Shown piece by piece: positions 53,230 to 63,859 of a stretch of 64,000 bases of DNA. The notes beneath the pieces are model-generated. The model did no database searches. It was not told the origin of the DNA and saw only the letters and a program-made list of their open reading frames with translations. This DNA comes from Halobacillus campisalis. GTDB taxonomy: Bacteria > Bacillota > Bacilli > Bacillales > Halobacillaceae. The DNA lies in assembly GCF_030345335.1 (NCBI RefSeq), contig NZ_JAPVRC010000006.1:1-64000 (forward strand), in the 5' to 3' direction. The position numbers and the translations under genes are program-made. Each line of letters opens with the position of its first letter. The stretch's first letter is position 1.

Positions 53230-53279
53230 AAAAGCTGTCTCTATGTTAGGATGTATTCCTAAGCAGAGACAGCTTTTTT
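53227..53279. terminator. Terminator after moaD
   Basis: AAAAAAGCTGTCTCT pairs with AGAGACAGCTTTTTT around a 23-base middle with a weak inner fold. T-runs on both strands allow termination of moaD and of the facing uppP. Confidence 0.9.
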
Positions 53280-53333
53280 GTGTATCAGTTATGTTATTAT
53301 TGTGGTTTTTTCATAGTTGATATCCTCGCTTGA

Positions 53334-54143
53334 TTACAAAAACATCCAAACGAGCCCACCTACGACGAAGCAGTAAATGGCAAAATATTTGAGATTTCCT
53401 TCGGCCATGATGTTCATAAACCATTTTAATGAAAAATATGAAGCGATGATTGACGCAATGAAAGCGACAAGATAGCTTGGCCATAAAGTAGCGAGATCAT
53501 CCTCCAGCAAATCACCGATAGATAGGAGCATCGTCCCTAAACTTACGGGTATAAATAATAGAAACGAAAAGCGAAGCGCTGTTTGCTGCTTAGTGCCTAA
53601 TAACATAGCAGCTACAATCGTAGCCCCTGAGCGGCTTATTCCTGGCACGAGAGCGACAGCCTGGGCAAAACCAATGATGAGCGCATCTTTCCACGTTAAC
53701 ATTCCGTCGCCTTTCCTACCGCGCAGATTCCGGATCAGCCATAGGGCAAGACCAGTAATGATCAACGTAATCCCGACAACCTGTGTCATCCCTTTCAGAC
53801 TATCAAAAGAATCCTTGAAAAGGACCCCGATCAGCCCAGCGGGAATTGTTGCGATCAATAAGTATATGACAAAGTTGAAATCATCTTTTTGACGTTCGTC
53901 TCTTGTAATAAGAAAACCGATGCCATTCTTGAATAAACGTATAATATCTTCGCGATAAATGATGAGTACAGCTATTAAAGATCCGAAATTCACCATTACC
54001 TCAAATTGCAAACCTTCAATTTGTAAATTCATTAAGTCCTGTAATATGACTAAATGCCCGCTCGATGAAATAGGTATAGGCTCTGTGAAGCCTTGAAATA
54101 TCCCCAGAAATAAGTATTTAATGATCAGCCATAGTTGTTCCAT
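53334..54143 (-). CDS. uppP: Undecaprenyl-diphosphatase UppP
   Basis: A 269-residue membrane phosphatase with about seven segments. The active-site motifs are [19 protein letters not shown] (about 18-36) and [13 protein letters not shown] (about 161-173). It removes a phosphate from C55-PP to recycle the lipid carrier for cell wall synthesis and confers some bacitracin tolerance. The PISSSGH variant with EP-I-P differs from the E-FLPVSSTGH type but keeps the essential residues. Confidence 0.93.
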   Translation of the reverse strand: MEQLWLIIKYLFLGIFQGFTEPIPISSSGHLVILQDLMNLQIEGLQFEVMVNFGSLIAVLIIYREDIIRLFKNGIGFLITRDERQKDDFNFVIYLLIATIPAGLIGVLFKDSFDSLKGMTQVVGITLIITGLALWLIRNLRGRKGDGMLTWKDALIIGFAQAVALVPGISRSGATIVAAMLLGTKQQTALRFSFLLFIPVSLGTMLLSIGDLLEDDLATLWPSYLVAFIASIIASYFSLKWFMNIMAEGNLKYFAIYCFVVGGLVWMFL

Positions 54144-54261
54144 TAAAGCTTGTCCCCCTTGATTAAACGTGCAAATACATTCATTCGAAGTGCTGTTTAT
54201 TTATATGTACGGTTAATTTTATGTAATATCACACCTTTAAAACGAATGTTAAGAACAAAAG

Positions 54262-54302
54262 AAAAAACGCTGCTACGTATGGTAAGGTAGCAACGTTTTC
54301 TT
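54262..54302 (-). terminator. Terminator of yjzD
   Basis: On the minus strand AACGTTGCTAC pairs with GTAGCAGCGTT (one G-T), followed by a T-run. It lies downstream of the minus-strand yjzD gene. Confidence 0.85.
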
Positions 54303-54309
54303 AAAGGTC

Positions 54310-54483
54310 CTATGCTTCTTCCTTAATAACACCTTCACCAAGTACGATTGCGGCAACGCTGAATAAAATTGTCATGATTATCACTTGTAGAAAAGAAAAG
54401 CTTGTACCTGCCATGTTGCTGACAACGTATGCTGTCATAAAGCTTAACAAAAATGCCCAAAGTACGGTCCAAATCATCCGCAT
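54310..54483 (-). CDS. yjzD: YjzD-like small membrane protein (DUF2929)
   Basis: A 57-residue protein with two hydrophobic segments (MIWTVLWAFLLSFMTAYVVSNM and FLQVIIMTILFSVAAIVLGEG). It matches the YjzD/DUF2929 pattern and locus position before yjaV. GAGGTG lies six bases before the ATG at 54483; the GTG three codons earlier is part of the ribosome site. Function unknown. Confidence 0.83.
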   Translation of the reverse strand: MRMIWTVLWAFLLSFMTAYVVSNMAGTSFSFLQVIIMTILFSVAAIVLGEGVIKEEA

Positions 54484-54618
54484 ATTACTCACCTCATTTT
54501 ACACATTCTTTGTTCATTCTACCAGAAGGTTATTAAAAAATAAATATGCAATCGCTTTAGTAGCATGAATAATCGTACAGGCGAATAGTATAAAAGGAAT
54601 AAGGGAGGAGGCATCGGT

Positions 54619-55152
54619 ATGGTAGTTGTCATTTTAAACTGCTTCCACTGGTCGGGCTATCACTGTGCAAGACATCTTCTTCATAGAGGTCATGAGGTGG
54701 TGGGGGTAGATGAGATCAATCATCCGAAGAAAGAAGAATTATATATGTATGTGGGGCGGAACAGTCACTTCCAGCACTTTAATACAATAGAAGAACGTGA
54801 AAATCACAGTCATTCCAGCAGAGAAGATCCACAAATTTTCGTTTCAGATGAAAACTTTATATTATTTCAAGAAAAAGCCTCAGTCCATGAAATAAAAATA
54901 GAAGTACCACCACTATATGGTGAATGGATGGAAATGGAGGATAAACAAATAGAAACGATCGATGATCTTAAATTCTGGATTATGGAAAACAATGCAGTTT
55001 ACATCGAGGATTTTTTAGATCCTGTAATGGAGCATTTTGAGCAAGGGGATTTAACTGACATAAAGGATGTAACATTCCAACGGTCACAAGAAGCTGATCA
55101 ACTATCTGAACTGCTAGAAAGAATTTGGCTGATTCACACGATGAATCGATAA
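54619..55152 (+). CDS. yjaV: YjaV-like truncated NAD-epimerase-type protein
   Basis: A 177-residue protein beginning with a Rossmann-like strand-helix (MVVVILNCFHWSGYHCARHLLHRGHEVVGVDEI), but the usual GxxGxxG is reduced to FHWSGYH, and the rest is acidic and shows no SDR catalytic Y..K. It sits before fabHA as yjaU/yjaV do in B. subtilis. It is much shorter than a full epimerase. Probably a degenerate or regulatory relative. Confidence 0.6.
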   Translation: MVVVILNCFHWSGYHCARHLLHRGHEVVGVDEINHPKKEELYMYVGRNSHFQHFNTIEERENHSHSSREDPQIFVSDENFILFQEKASVHEIKIEVPPLYGEWMEMEDKQIETIDDLKFWIMENNAVYIEDFLDPVMEHFEQGDLTDIKDVTFQRSQEADQLSELLERIWLIHTMNR

Positions 55153-55193
55153 ACTTTACCGAGTTCGATATAAAATACAAATACTTGACTTTC

Positions 55194-55224
55194 AAACACA
55201 GGGGCTTTTGCACCTGTGTTTTTA
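55194..55224 (+). terminator. Terminator of yjaV
   Basis: AAACACAGG pairs with CCTGTGTTT across GGCTTTTGCA, followed by TTACG, about 40 bases past the stop codon. Confidence 0.75.
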
Positions 55225-55238
55225 CGTGGTTCAAAGAC

Positions 55239-55283
55239 TTGCCTATTGTGAGAATATGAATTAAAATTAGTACCAAGTCATAA
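55239..55283 (+). promoter_or_regulatory. fabHA promoter with FapR-type operator
   Basis: TTGCCT (55239-55244) and TAAAAT (55262-55267) are 17 bases apart. Directly downstream TTAGTACCAAGTCATAA (55267-55283) resembles the FapR box TTAGTACCTRRTCTTAA. The operator begins at the -10 and covers the start site, where FapR blocks transcription of fabHA-fabF in B. subtilis until malonyl-CoA rises. Confidence 0.78.
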
Positions 55284-55321
55284 GATTTGCTATAAGATAA
55301 TACCTTTAAGGGGATGAATAT

Positions 55322-56254
55322 ATGAACGCTGGAATCATTGGAACAGGGCACTATGCCCCTGAAAAAGTGCTGACAAATAAAGATATGGAAAAAATCGTAG
55401 ATACAAGTGATGAATGGATTCGCTCTCGCACAGGTATAGAAGAGCGGCGTATTGCAGAGGATGATATGGATACCTCAGATATGGCGTATAGAGCGGCAAA
55501 AAATGCTCTCGAGGATGCAGAGATGACTGCAGAGGAGATTGACTTAATATTAGTAGCCACAGTTACACCTGACCATCCGTTTCCATCTGTAGCTACTATG
55601 CTTCAGCATAAATTAGGTGCGCGTAAAGTCGCTAGTATGGATATAAGTGCGGCCTGTGCGGGATTTATGTATGGCGTCATTACAGCGAAGCAGTATATCG
55701 ATACAGGTGCTTATAAAAACGTACTAGTAGTAGGTGTGGAAAAGCTCTCAAAAATCACAAACTGGGAAGACCGTAATACGTGCGTGCTTTTCGGAGATGC
55801 AGCGGGTGCCGCTGTCATTGGACCGGTAAGTGATGGTAAAGGTATCTTATCTTTTGAACTAGGGGCAGATGGCAGTGGACTGCAACACCTATATCAGGAA
55901 GAGTTTCTTCATATGAATGGGAGAGAAGTATTTAAGTTTGCTGTACGTCAAATGCCGGAGTCTTCCGTTAACGTCGTGAAGAAAATCGGATTGAAGGAAG
56001 AGGACGTAGATTACCTAGTTCCTCACCAGGCGAACATTCGTATTATGGAGGCTGCTAGAGAACGGTTAGGAATCCCAGCTGAAAAAATGTCTGTAAAAGT
56101 GAACAAATATGGGAATACTTCTTCCGCGTCCATCCCGCTCGCTTTGTCAGAAGACGTGAAAGAAGGTAAAATCAAAGATGACGATTTGGTTGTACTCGTC
56201 GGATTCGGCGGCGGCCTTACTTGGGGTGCTGTTGCACTCAGATGGGGTAAGTAA
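55322..56254 (+). CDS. fabHA: 3-oxoacyl-ACP synthase III FabHA
   Basis: A 310-residue condensing enzyme that starts fatty acid synthesis from acyl-CoA and malonyl-ACP. Catalytic C112 is in [12 protein letters not shown]; the histidine and asparagine are in VPHQANIRI and [18 protein letters not shown]. It is followed by fabF after 18 bases. In this window it comes directly after yjaV; the med and comZ genes found at this place in B. subtilis are absent. Confidence 0.95.
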   Translation: MNAGIIGTGHYAPEKVLTNKDMEKIVDTSDEWIRSRTGIEERRIAEDDMDTSDMAYRAAKNALEDAEMTAEEIDLILVATVTPDHPFPSVATMLQHKLGARKVASMDISAACAGFMYGVITAKQYIDTGAYKNVLVVGVEKLSKITNWEDRNTCVLFGDAAGAAVIGPVSDGKGILSFELGADGSGLQHLYQEEFLHMNGREVFKFAVRQMPESSVNVVKKIGLKEEDVDYLVPHQANIRIMEAARERLGIPAEKMSVKVNKYGNTSSASIPLALSEDVKEGKIKDDDLVVLVGFGGGLTWGAVALRWGK

Positions 56255-56272
56255 CGAAGGAGGAATGGTGTA

Positions 56273-57514
56273 ATGGAAAAAAAACGTGTTGTAATTACCG
56301 GTCTGGGCGCAGTGACTCCTGTCGGTAATTCAGTTGAAGAAATGTGGAAAAGTATCAAAGCAGGAAAGTCTGGTGTAGGGGAAATCACGAAAGTAAATAA
56401 AGAGGATTATCCTGTGCATGTAGCGGCAGAATTGAAAGATTTTGACCCTTCAGGCTATATTGATCGGAAAGATCTGCGTCGAATGGATCCTTTCGTACAA
56501 TATGCTATGGTCGCTTCCCAAATGGCTGTAGAAGATGCAGAACTTGAAATCAACGAAAGCATTGCCAACCGAACAGGCGTATGGATTGGCTCAGGAATTG
56601 GTGGAATGAATACGTATGAGTCTCAATTCGAGACCTTTCAGAAAAAAGGATATCGTCGTGTAAGCCCGTTCTTTATCCCGATGATGATTCCTGATATGGC
56701 TGCAGGACAAGTTTCTATTGCCCTTGGGGCGAAAGGTATCAATTCTTGTACGGTTACGGCATGTGCCTCAGGTGCCAACTCGATAGGAGATGCTTTTAAG
56801 GTTATTCAGCGTGGAGATGCAGACATAATGATCACAGGAGGCACAGAAGCCCCGATGAACAAAATGTCATTTGCAGGATTCGCATCGGCAAGAGCTCTTT
56901 CGTTGAACGAAGACCCTGCCAAAGCGAGTCGTCCATTTGATAAAAACCGTGACGGATTTATTATGGGTGAAGGGGCAGGAATACTTGTCATTGAATCCCT
57001 GGAGTCTGCCCAAAAACGCGGGGCGAAAATTTACGGAGAGCTTACCGGTTACGGCTCTACAGGAGATGCTTATCACGTGACTTCTCCAGCTCCTGAAGGG
57101 GAAGGTGCAAGCCGAGCTATGGAACAAGCTTTAGAGGATGCCGGAATACCAGCAGATTCTGTAGATTATTTAAATGCACATGGTACATCTACAGACCTCA
57201 ACGACAAATTTGAAACAATCGCAGCTAAATCAGTGTTCAAAGAACATGCGAGTAAATTAGCGATTTCATCTACTAAATCTATGACAGGACATTTGCTTGG
57301 GGCGGCAGGCGCAGTAGAAGCAATTATATCTTTAAAAGCTATTAATGAAGGAATTATACCGCCAACCATCAACTATGAAACCCCGGATCCAGAATGTGAC
57401 CTGGACTATGTACCGAATGAAGCAAGGACTCAAGCGCTAAACATCGTAATGAGCAACTCGCTTGGTTTCGGCGGTCACAATGCTGCTTTGATTTTTCAAA
57501 AATATAATGGATAA
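56273..57514 (+). CDS. fabF: 3-oxoacyl-ACP synthase II FabF
   Basis: A 413-residue elongation ketosynthase. C164 lies in [16 protein letters not shown]; the two histidines are in [11 protein letters not shown] (about 303) and [18 protein letters not shown] (about 340). [11 protein letters not shown] near the end closes the active site. It forms an operon with fabHA and has a strong terminator downstream. In B. subtilis this enzyme also helps cold adaptation and is the target of cerulenin. Confidence 0.96.
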   Translation: MEKKRVVITGLGAVTPVGNSVEEMWKSIKAGKSGVGEITKVNKEDYPVHVAAELKDFDPSGYIDRKDLRRMDPFVQYAMVASQMAVEDAELEINESIANRTGVWIGSGIGGMNTYESQFETFQKKGYRRVSPFFIPMMIPDMAAGQVSIALGAKGINSCTVTACASGANSIGDAFKVIQRGDADIMITGGTEAPMNKMSFAGFASARALSLNEDPAKASRPFDKNRDGFIMGEGAGILVIESLESAQKRGAKIYGELTGYGSTGDAYHVTSPAPEGEGASRAMEQALEDAGIPADSVDYLNAHGTSTDLNDKFETIAAKSVFKEHASKLAISSTKSMTGHLLGAAGAVEAIISLKAINEGIIPPTINYETPDPECDLDYVPNEARTQALNIVMSNSLGFGGHNAALIFQKYNG

Positions 57515-57518
57515 GTAT

Positions 57519-57551
57519 TAAAACGGGCAATATTTTGCCCGTTTTTTTTGT
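57519..57551 (+). terminator. Terminator of fabHA-fabF
   Basis: AAACGGGCAA pairs with TTGCCCGTTT, then TTTTTT. Confidence 0.93.
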
Positions 57552-57698
57552 GAAATAGTCGTTTAGGATGGAATAATTAAGCCAACGGTTGAAATACTTC
57601 AATTGTCTTTAATTACTCGCGGGTGAATTTTACTCCCGTATGGAGGAATTCCCACTCCCAATAGTCGAATCAAAAAATACAAATGTTCCCCAAAAATT

Positions 57699-57731
57699 TA
57701 AAGCACCTGACCACAAAAGTCAGGTGCTTTA
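57699..57731 (-). terminator. Terminator of the LCP gene
   Basis: AAAGCACCTGAC pairs with GTCAGGTGCTTT; on the minus strand AAATTTTTGG follows. It lies eight bases past the stop codon. The rest of the 57.55-57.70 kb gap holds only a short CGGG-CCCG hairpin. Confidence 0.82.
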
Positions 57732-57738
57732 AATATGC

Positions 57739-58719
57739 TTACTCTAAGAATTCTTGTATGGCTTTCGCGCTTTCTTCTTCATTGTGGGCTAGGACTAAAC
57801 CGATAGGGTATTCCTTTCTTTCGTTCCAAACGTTTCCTTCCTCAGGCAGGCTGAATGTTTCAATATCATCTAAAGGATTAAAAATGAGATCCTTACCTAA
57901 GTCCAAAATTTTACCGCTGCTGAAATTCGTATCTATATACGGCTGAAGACTACCAAGCAAACGAGGTGCCTTCATCACTCCGTTGAACGAAACAGCCTCC
58001 TCTTTTAATAATTTAAGGACTTCCTGCTGGCGCTGAACTCTGCCGAAATCACCTTGTGAATCACTGCGATATCTGGCATAACCAAGAAGTTCTTCACCAT
58101 CAAGTTCATGTGTTCCTTGTTGAAGATCAATATTTGTATCCCCGGATTTATACTGCATATTTTTTTCAATATCTACTTCCACTCCACTAGGAGCCAATGT
58201 GTCTACAATTTGAGTGAATCCATTAAAATCTACTATAGAGTAATATTCCACATCTACGCCGAAATTTTCTTTAATGGTCTGCCTCATCAACTCAGGACCG
58301 CCTAAAGCAAAGGCTGCATTGATCTTGTTATAATCATGTCCGGGTATTCTCACATACGTGTCTCGCATAATAGAAGCTACTTTAGCTACATTGCCTTCTT
58401 CATCGTATTGAGCGACCATAATGGTGTCAGAACGTGGTGTCTCATCATTACGCTGATCGACTCCTAGTAACAGGACATTTGTTTTTCCGTTTTGGCTTTC
58501 TACCCCGTTAAATTCATCTTTATACTTACTGGACATTTCATCAAGAGCGGTAGTTCCGTCATCACCAGATACCTTCCCTTGAGAGTCTTGTTTTCCCATC
58601 ATATATTCATAGCCTGTATAACTTACAGCAGTAAGAAACATAAGGAATAAAACAGCTATAAAAATGCGTTTTTTGCGTTTACGTTTTCGTCGAATACGTA
58701 AGGAGCGCTTATTTGTCAT
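57739..58719 (-). CDS. LytR-CpsA-Psr family wall-polymer ligase
   Basis: A 326-residue LCP protein. A very basic cytosolic N-terminus (RRKRKRKKR), one membrane anchor (about 19-36) and an extracellular LCP domain with LLGVDQRNDETPRSDTIMVAQ, the arginine-rich SIMRDTYVRIPGH, and YARYRSDSQGDFGRVQRQQEVL. These arginines and aspartates bind the polyprenyl pyrophosphate. Such enzymes attach teichoic acids or other anionic polymers to peptidoglycan; it is closest to TagT/U/V. The position is not that of B. subtilis tagU. Confidence 0.88.
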   Translation of the reverse strand: MTNKRSLRIRRKRKRKKRIFIAVLFLMFLTAVSYTGYEYMMGKQDSQGKVSGDDGTTALDEMSSKYKDEFNGVESQNGKTNVLLLGVDQRNDETPRSDTIMVAQYDEEGNVAKVASIMRDTYVRIPGHDYNKINAAFALGGPELMRQTIKENFGVDVEYYSIVDFNGFTQIVDTLAPSGVEVDIEKNMQYKSGDTNIDLQQGTHELDGEELLGYARYRSDSQGDFGRVQRQQEVLKLLKEEAVSFNGVMKAPRLLGSLQPYIDTNFSSGKILDLGKDLIFNPLDDIETFSLPEEGNVWNERKEYPIGLVLAHNEEESAKAIQEFLE

Positions 58720-58867
58720 AAAAAACCATTCCTTTCTAACAAAACTCCTTTATTAAATTTACCTGTTATTGATGGTTAAGTAAAGAGGAATTATGTAGGA
58801 ACCTCCCGGATAATGAGAGGCATGGCTTCGCACCTTGTACATAAACTAAAGTAGAGGAGGACGAGCC

Positions 58868-59068
58868 ATGTGGCAGTGGATGCTATTACTGATAGGTTTT
58901 GGTCTATCTGTTGCGGGAGGCACTGTAACTATCACTTATCTGAACCTTGTTCCAGCAGGCTTGACTTGGGTGGAATTTCTTTTATTAGTAAAAACGCGAC
59001 CTGAATGTTATCTGTTTCCCAGCGGGCTCGTCCTCAGTTTGCTCGCCCTTATATGTATGAAAGAATAA
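58868..59068 (+). CDS. Small membrane protein, 66 residues
   Basis: A 66-residue protein with two hydrophobic segments (WQWMLLLIGFGLSVAGGTVTITYL and YLFPSGLVLSLLALICM). AGGAGG lies eight bases upstream of its ATG, so translation is likely. No family recognised. It lies 91 bases before yjbA in the same direction. Confidence 0.7.
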   Translation: MWQWMLLLIGFGLSVAGGTVTITYLNLVPAGLTWVEFLLLVKTRPECYLFPSGLVLSLLALICMKE

Positions 59069-59158
59069 TTTACTAAATGTTGGGCGATAAGAATAAAAAA
59101 CCCAGCATTGGTCATAATGTAACCTAAAGAGCTTACGGTAAGAAAGAGAGGTTGCGCT

Positions 59159-59920
59159 ATGTTATACATGCATGACTTATGGGTGAATTGGTTCGAAGGA
59201 GAAGAAAATGGATACAATGTTTGTCATTTTCATGAATGGCGTAAAGAAGATGGAATTGAACTCGTTGATCAAATACCGTTATTAGTCATTGAAGAAGAAT
59301 TATTTAGATTCATCGAGAATGATCTCCAGGAGCTCCCGAAGGGTCTGTTAGATGATGTTCATAAACGGACATATATGAAGAAAAATCAAGAAAGAAAAAC
59401 AATCGATTATGCAGCTGTTGTCACAGACGGGAAAAGTGTATTAGTGTTCGATACATTAGGTTATTCTCTTCCAGTGAAAAAAAGCCGGCTCATTCCAAGG
59501 CAGGAACGACTAGTTTTTGATATGGTGGAAGGAAAACGCGCATCCATCTACCATTTAGAGAATCCGGCACCTAAAGAATATCATATTCTTTCATTGTCTC
59601 CAGAAAAAATGGCTGGACTTACTCGGAGAGAGCGCCAGCTGAAACAATTATTGATGATGGCTCTTGATCACTTAAGACACTCGGATCATCCAGAAGAAGT
59701 AGGGTATTGGCTGACAGAGTGGGATCCTTCCCAATATGGAATAATAAAAGGATTGACCGCGGAATCGGCATGGCACCGTCTTTATTACGGAGCTATTGAA
59801 GGATGGAGCCAGCAGCATGAAGATCTTTGTGGAAAACTAATAAAGGGCCAGCCATTTTTTGAAACGATGTGGCAATCAGAAAATCAAAAAAGCACCCAGC
59901 ATTTAAATAGCCAGAATTGA
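59159..59920 (+). CDS. yjbA: YjbA family protein (UPF0736/DUF3603)
   Basis: A 253-residue soluble protein with the YjbA pattern throughout (LWVNWFEGEENGYNVCHFHEWRKEDGIELVDQIPLL, then RRERQLKQLLMMALDHL, WLTEWDP). It sits next to trpS exactly as in B. subtilis. Function is unknown. RBS AGAGGTTG. It is followed by a hairpin facing trpS. Confidence 0.9.
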   Translation: MLYMHDLWVNWFEGEENGYNVCHFHEWRKEDGIELVDQIPLLVIEEELFRFIENDLQELPKGLLDDVHKRTYMKKNQERKTIDYAAVVTDGKSVLVFDTLGYSLPVKKSRLIPRQERLVFDMVEGKRASIYHLENPAPKEYHILSLSPEKMAGLTRRERQLKQLLMMALDHLRHSDHPEEVGYWLTEWDPSQYGIIKGLTAESAWHRLYYGAIEGWSQQHEDLCGKLIKGQPFFETMWQSENQKSTQHLNSQN

Positions 59921-59947
59921 GGTCTATACTCAATTCTGGCTTTAATT
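59911..59947 (+). terminator. Terminator of yjbA
   Basis: CCAGAATTGAG pairs with CTCAATTCTGG around GTCTATA, then CTTTAATTTTT. It overlaps the last codons of yjbA, and trpS ends just beyond it. Confidence 0.88.
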
Positions 59948-59948
59948 T

Positions 59949-61200
<1,252 letters not shown>

Positions 61201-61247
61201 CTGTTCAAATTATAGAATATACATAAAGCCAATGCAAGTTCTTCTAT

Positions 61248-61616
61248 TTAATAGTAATAAGCCGCTAATAAAATTAGCAGAGTAAGGAGCATAGCGCTTC
61301 CTTGAAAAAGAAAAAAATTGACGTTTTTTCTTTTGAAAAATTTAGACGGAAGAGGTTTTTCTTCAAAGTCGTCCATATAATCACTATTTTTAGTCGTTCG
61401 ATTTGCAACTCTTCTGAAACTATATGTTATGGCGTCAAAAAAACCACCCTTAATAATCCAAAGAAGTAACCCTATGAAAAGGTAGAAAAAGCAAAAATAA
61501 AATAGAATATCAATTAGCTCAACTAGTTCGTAAGAAGACGAAAAAAGCAAAAATATGAAGGCGATCAGAACGAAATTGATAACAGTAAAAACCCATTTAT
61601 TTTGTAATAGAATCAA
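61248..61616 (-). CDS. DUF3899-like membrane protein
   Basis: A 122-residue membrane protein with three to four hydrophobic segments and the DUF3899 landmark GGFFDAITYSFRRV (about 56-69). The frame is open back to 61745, but that part has no start with a ribosome site. TTG at 61616, nine bases after AGGGTG, gives the usual family length and is preferred. It is strongly AT-rich compared with its neighbours. Function unknown. Confidence 0.6.
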   Translation of the reverse strand: MILLQNKWVFTVINFVLIAFIFLLFSSSYELVELIDILFYFCFFYLFIGLLLWIIKGGFFDAITYSFRRVANRTTKNSDYMDDFEEKPLPSKFFKRKNVNFFLFQGSAMLLTLLILLAAYYY

Positions 61617-61954
61617 TATTAAACACACCCTTAATGAATATAAAACGCACTTTATTATACCATCGTATAACATTTTGAGCTTTAGTAAAGGTGAAATTAA
61701 TAACAGAAAATTCAATATAACCAAAATATTGCATAGCCTATGCAAAATAACCTGCAGGTGAAACTTATATATATGACATATTGTTATTCCTAGTTATTAT
61801 TTATTCTCCATGTTGAATAATTACAGAATATTAATCAATTAAATTGTAAAATAAACTAGGTAAATAGTCTTATTTTGTGTCATGTGAACGTAATAATAAA
61901 GGGGTTTCTTTAACATTTTAGAAAAAAAGGAATGCAAAATAGTTAGAAAACTTG

Positions 61955-61960
61955 TATAAT
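61955..61960 (+). promoter_or_regulatory. Possible -10 element of the opp operon
   Basis: TATAAT lies 62 bases before the oppA start in a very AT-rich stretch (61.75-62.0 kb). The best -35 at the right distance is poor (ATGCAA), so this is only a candidate. Confidence 0.35.
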
Positions 61961-62021
61961 TCGATATGTGGACAAATTGCCACATCAAAATTTTAGATTT
62001 TTAGGGGAGGTCATTTTCTAC

Positions 62022-63698
62022 ATGAAAAAGGCAAATTGGTTATTGCTAGTGCTAGTGTTAGCGCTAAGCATGTTCCTCGCAGCATGTTCAGGCGGCGATG
62101 ATTCAGATACTGGATCAGACGGCGGCGATGATGGCGGCGACGGAGGAGAAGAATCATCCGGGGATAGCGAACAAGTACTTAACTTAATGGAATCTGCTGA
62201 GATTCCAACTATGGATGCATCAATGGCAACAGATGCCGTTGCATTCCAATGGTTAGGGTCAACTACAGACGGTCTTTATCGTCTTGGATTAGACGCTCAG
62301 CCAGAACCAGCAATTGCTGAAGATCACGAAGTTAGTGAAGATGGACTTAATTGGACTTTCAATTTGCGTGAAGATGCAACTTGGTCTAACGGAGATCCAG
62401 TTACAGCTAACGATTTCGTCTACGCTTGGCAGCGTGCTGTAGATCCAGACACTGGCTCTGAGTACGGACCATACATGCTTGGAGGAGTAATTGATAACGC
62501 AACAGAAATCGCTGATGGTGAAACACCGGTGGAAGAGCTTGGTGTTGAAGCAACAGATGATTATACCTTAGAAGTTACACTTGAAAAACCAACTCCATAT
62601 TTTGAATCAATGACTGCATTCGGTACTTTCCTTCCATTGAATCAAGCTTTTGTTGAAGAAGCTGGAGAAGATTACGCACTAGAAGCAGATACTCTACTTT
62701 CAAATGGACCATTTATGTTTACTGAGTGGAACCAGGGTGAAGGTTGGACTCTTGAAAAGAATGAAGATTACTGGGATGCTGATAACGTTCAGCTAGAACA
62801 AATTAATGTAAGTGTAGTAAAAGAAACTTCATCTGGTGTTAACCTTTACAATTCTGGAGAAGTTGATCGTACGGGTCTTACAGCTGAATTTGTAGATGAG
62901 TACCGTTCATCTGAGGAATTCCGTGTTGAAGAAGAACCGACATTATTCTACTTGAAGATGAACCAGGAAAATGAAATTCTTTCTAATGTAAATGCTCGTA
63001 AAGCTATTCAAATGGTAATTGATCGTCAGTCTATGGTTGATACAATTCTTAACAACGGATCAGTTCCAGGTGTTGGTGATATTCCTCATAACTTCACTTC
63101 ACATCCTGAGACTGAAGAAGACTTCCGTGAAATCAACGGTGACCTAGTAGAAACAAATAAAGAAGAAGCACAAGAACTTTGGTCCACAGCTAAAGAAGAA
63201 CTTGGTATTGAGGAAGCAGAAATCGGCTACTTAGGCGGAGATACGGAAACGTCTAAGAACTTGGATGCTTACCTTAAAGCACAACTTGAAGAACTTGAAG
63301 GACTTACTGTAAATGTACAGGCTGTTCCTTTCCAAGAACGTCTTGACCGTGATACTGCAATGGATTACGATCTTCAGAACTCTGGATGGGGTCCTGACTA
63401 CATCGATCCAAACACTTTCTTAAATATGTGGGTAACAGACGGTGCTAATAACAAGACTGGATACTCAAGTGAAGAATACGATTCTCTTATCGAAGAAGCG
63501 AATGACGAACTAGCTCTAGAGCCAGTTGAACGTTATGAAAACTTCCTGGAAGCAGAGAAAATCCTTATTCAAGACGATGCGGTTATCGCACCACTTTATC
63601 AAAGAGCTACAGCTTACCTTTGGAGTTCCTCAGTTAAAGATGTAGGAGTTAACCCAATGGGAGCAGATTTCAACTACAAGTACGCTTATAAAGAGTAA
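62022..63698 (+). CDS. oppA: Oligopeptide-binding lipoprotein OppA
   Basis: A 558-residue SBP family 5 lipoprotein. It has a signal peptide with lipobox LAAC (C22), a very acidic glycine-serine linker (about 23-46), and a peptide-binding domain with the family stretch NLREDATWSNGDPVTANDFVYAWQRAVDP. It captures peptides for OppBCDF and affects competence and sporulation signalling. The ATG at 62022 follows AGGGGAGG; an earlier in-frame start would bury the signal peptide. It follows trpS, as in B. subtilis. Confidence 0.93.
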   Translation: MKKANWLLLVLVLALSMFLAACSGGDDSDTGSDGGDDGGDGGEESSGDSEQVLNLMESAEIPTMDASMATDAVAFQWLGSTTDGLYRLGLDAQPEPAIAEDHEVSEDGLNWTFNLREDATWSNGDPVTANDFVYAWQRAVDPDTGSEYGPYMLGGVIDNATEIADGETPVEELGVEATDDYTLEVTLEKPTPYFESMTAFGTFLPLNQAFVEEAGEDYALEADTLLSNGPFMFTEWNQGEGWTLEKNEDYWDADNVQLEQINVSVVKETSSGVNLYNSGEVDRTGLTAEFVDEYRSSEEFRVEEEPTLFYLKMNQENEILSNVNARKAIQMVIDRQSMVDTILNNGSVPGVGDIPHNFTSHPETEEDFREINGDLVETNKEEAQELWSTAKEELGIEEAEIGYLGGDTETSKNLDAYLKAQLEELEGLTVNVQAVPFQERLDRDTAMDYDLQNSGWGPDYIDPNTFLNMWVTDGANNKTGYSSEEYDSLIEEANDELALEPVERYENFLEAEKILIQDDAVIAPLYQRATAYLWSSSVKDVGVNPMGADFNYKYAYKE

Positions 63699-63731
63699 TA
63701 AAACAAGCCCAGAATCGGCTAACTAATAGGG

Positions 63732-63772
63732 GAGAGAGTATATGTCCAATTGTTGGCGTATACTCTCTTTTT
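63732..63772 (+). terminator. Partial terminator/processing hairpin between oppA and oppB
   Basis: GAGAGTATA (63734-63742) pairs with TATACTCTC (63759-63767), extended by one flanking pair, around a 16-base loop and followed by TTTTTCCC. It lies between oppA and oppB and likely limits read-through so that OppA is made in excess. Confidence 0.8.
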
Positions 63773-63859
63773 CCCTGTTAATAGAATATTCCGATAATAT
63801 AAAAATTTCAGTTAATTCATTTAACATCAATGACAGAGATATAATGAGGAGGTGCTTCA

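Noticed and set aside
61617-61745. N-terminal extension of the DUF3899-like protein
   Set aside because: Its start candidates have no ribosome site, and the shortened protein has the usual family length.
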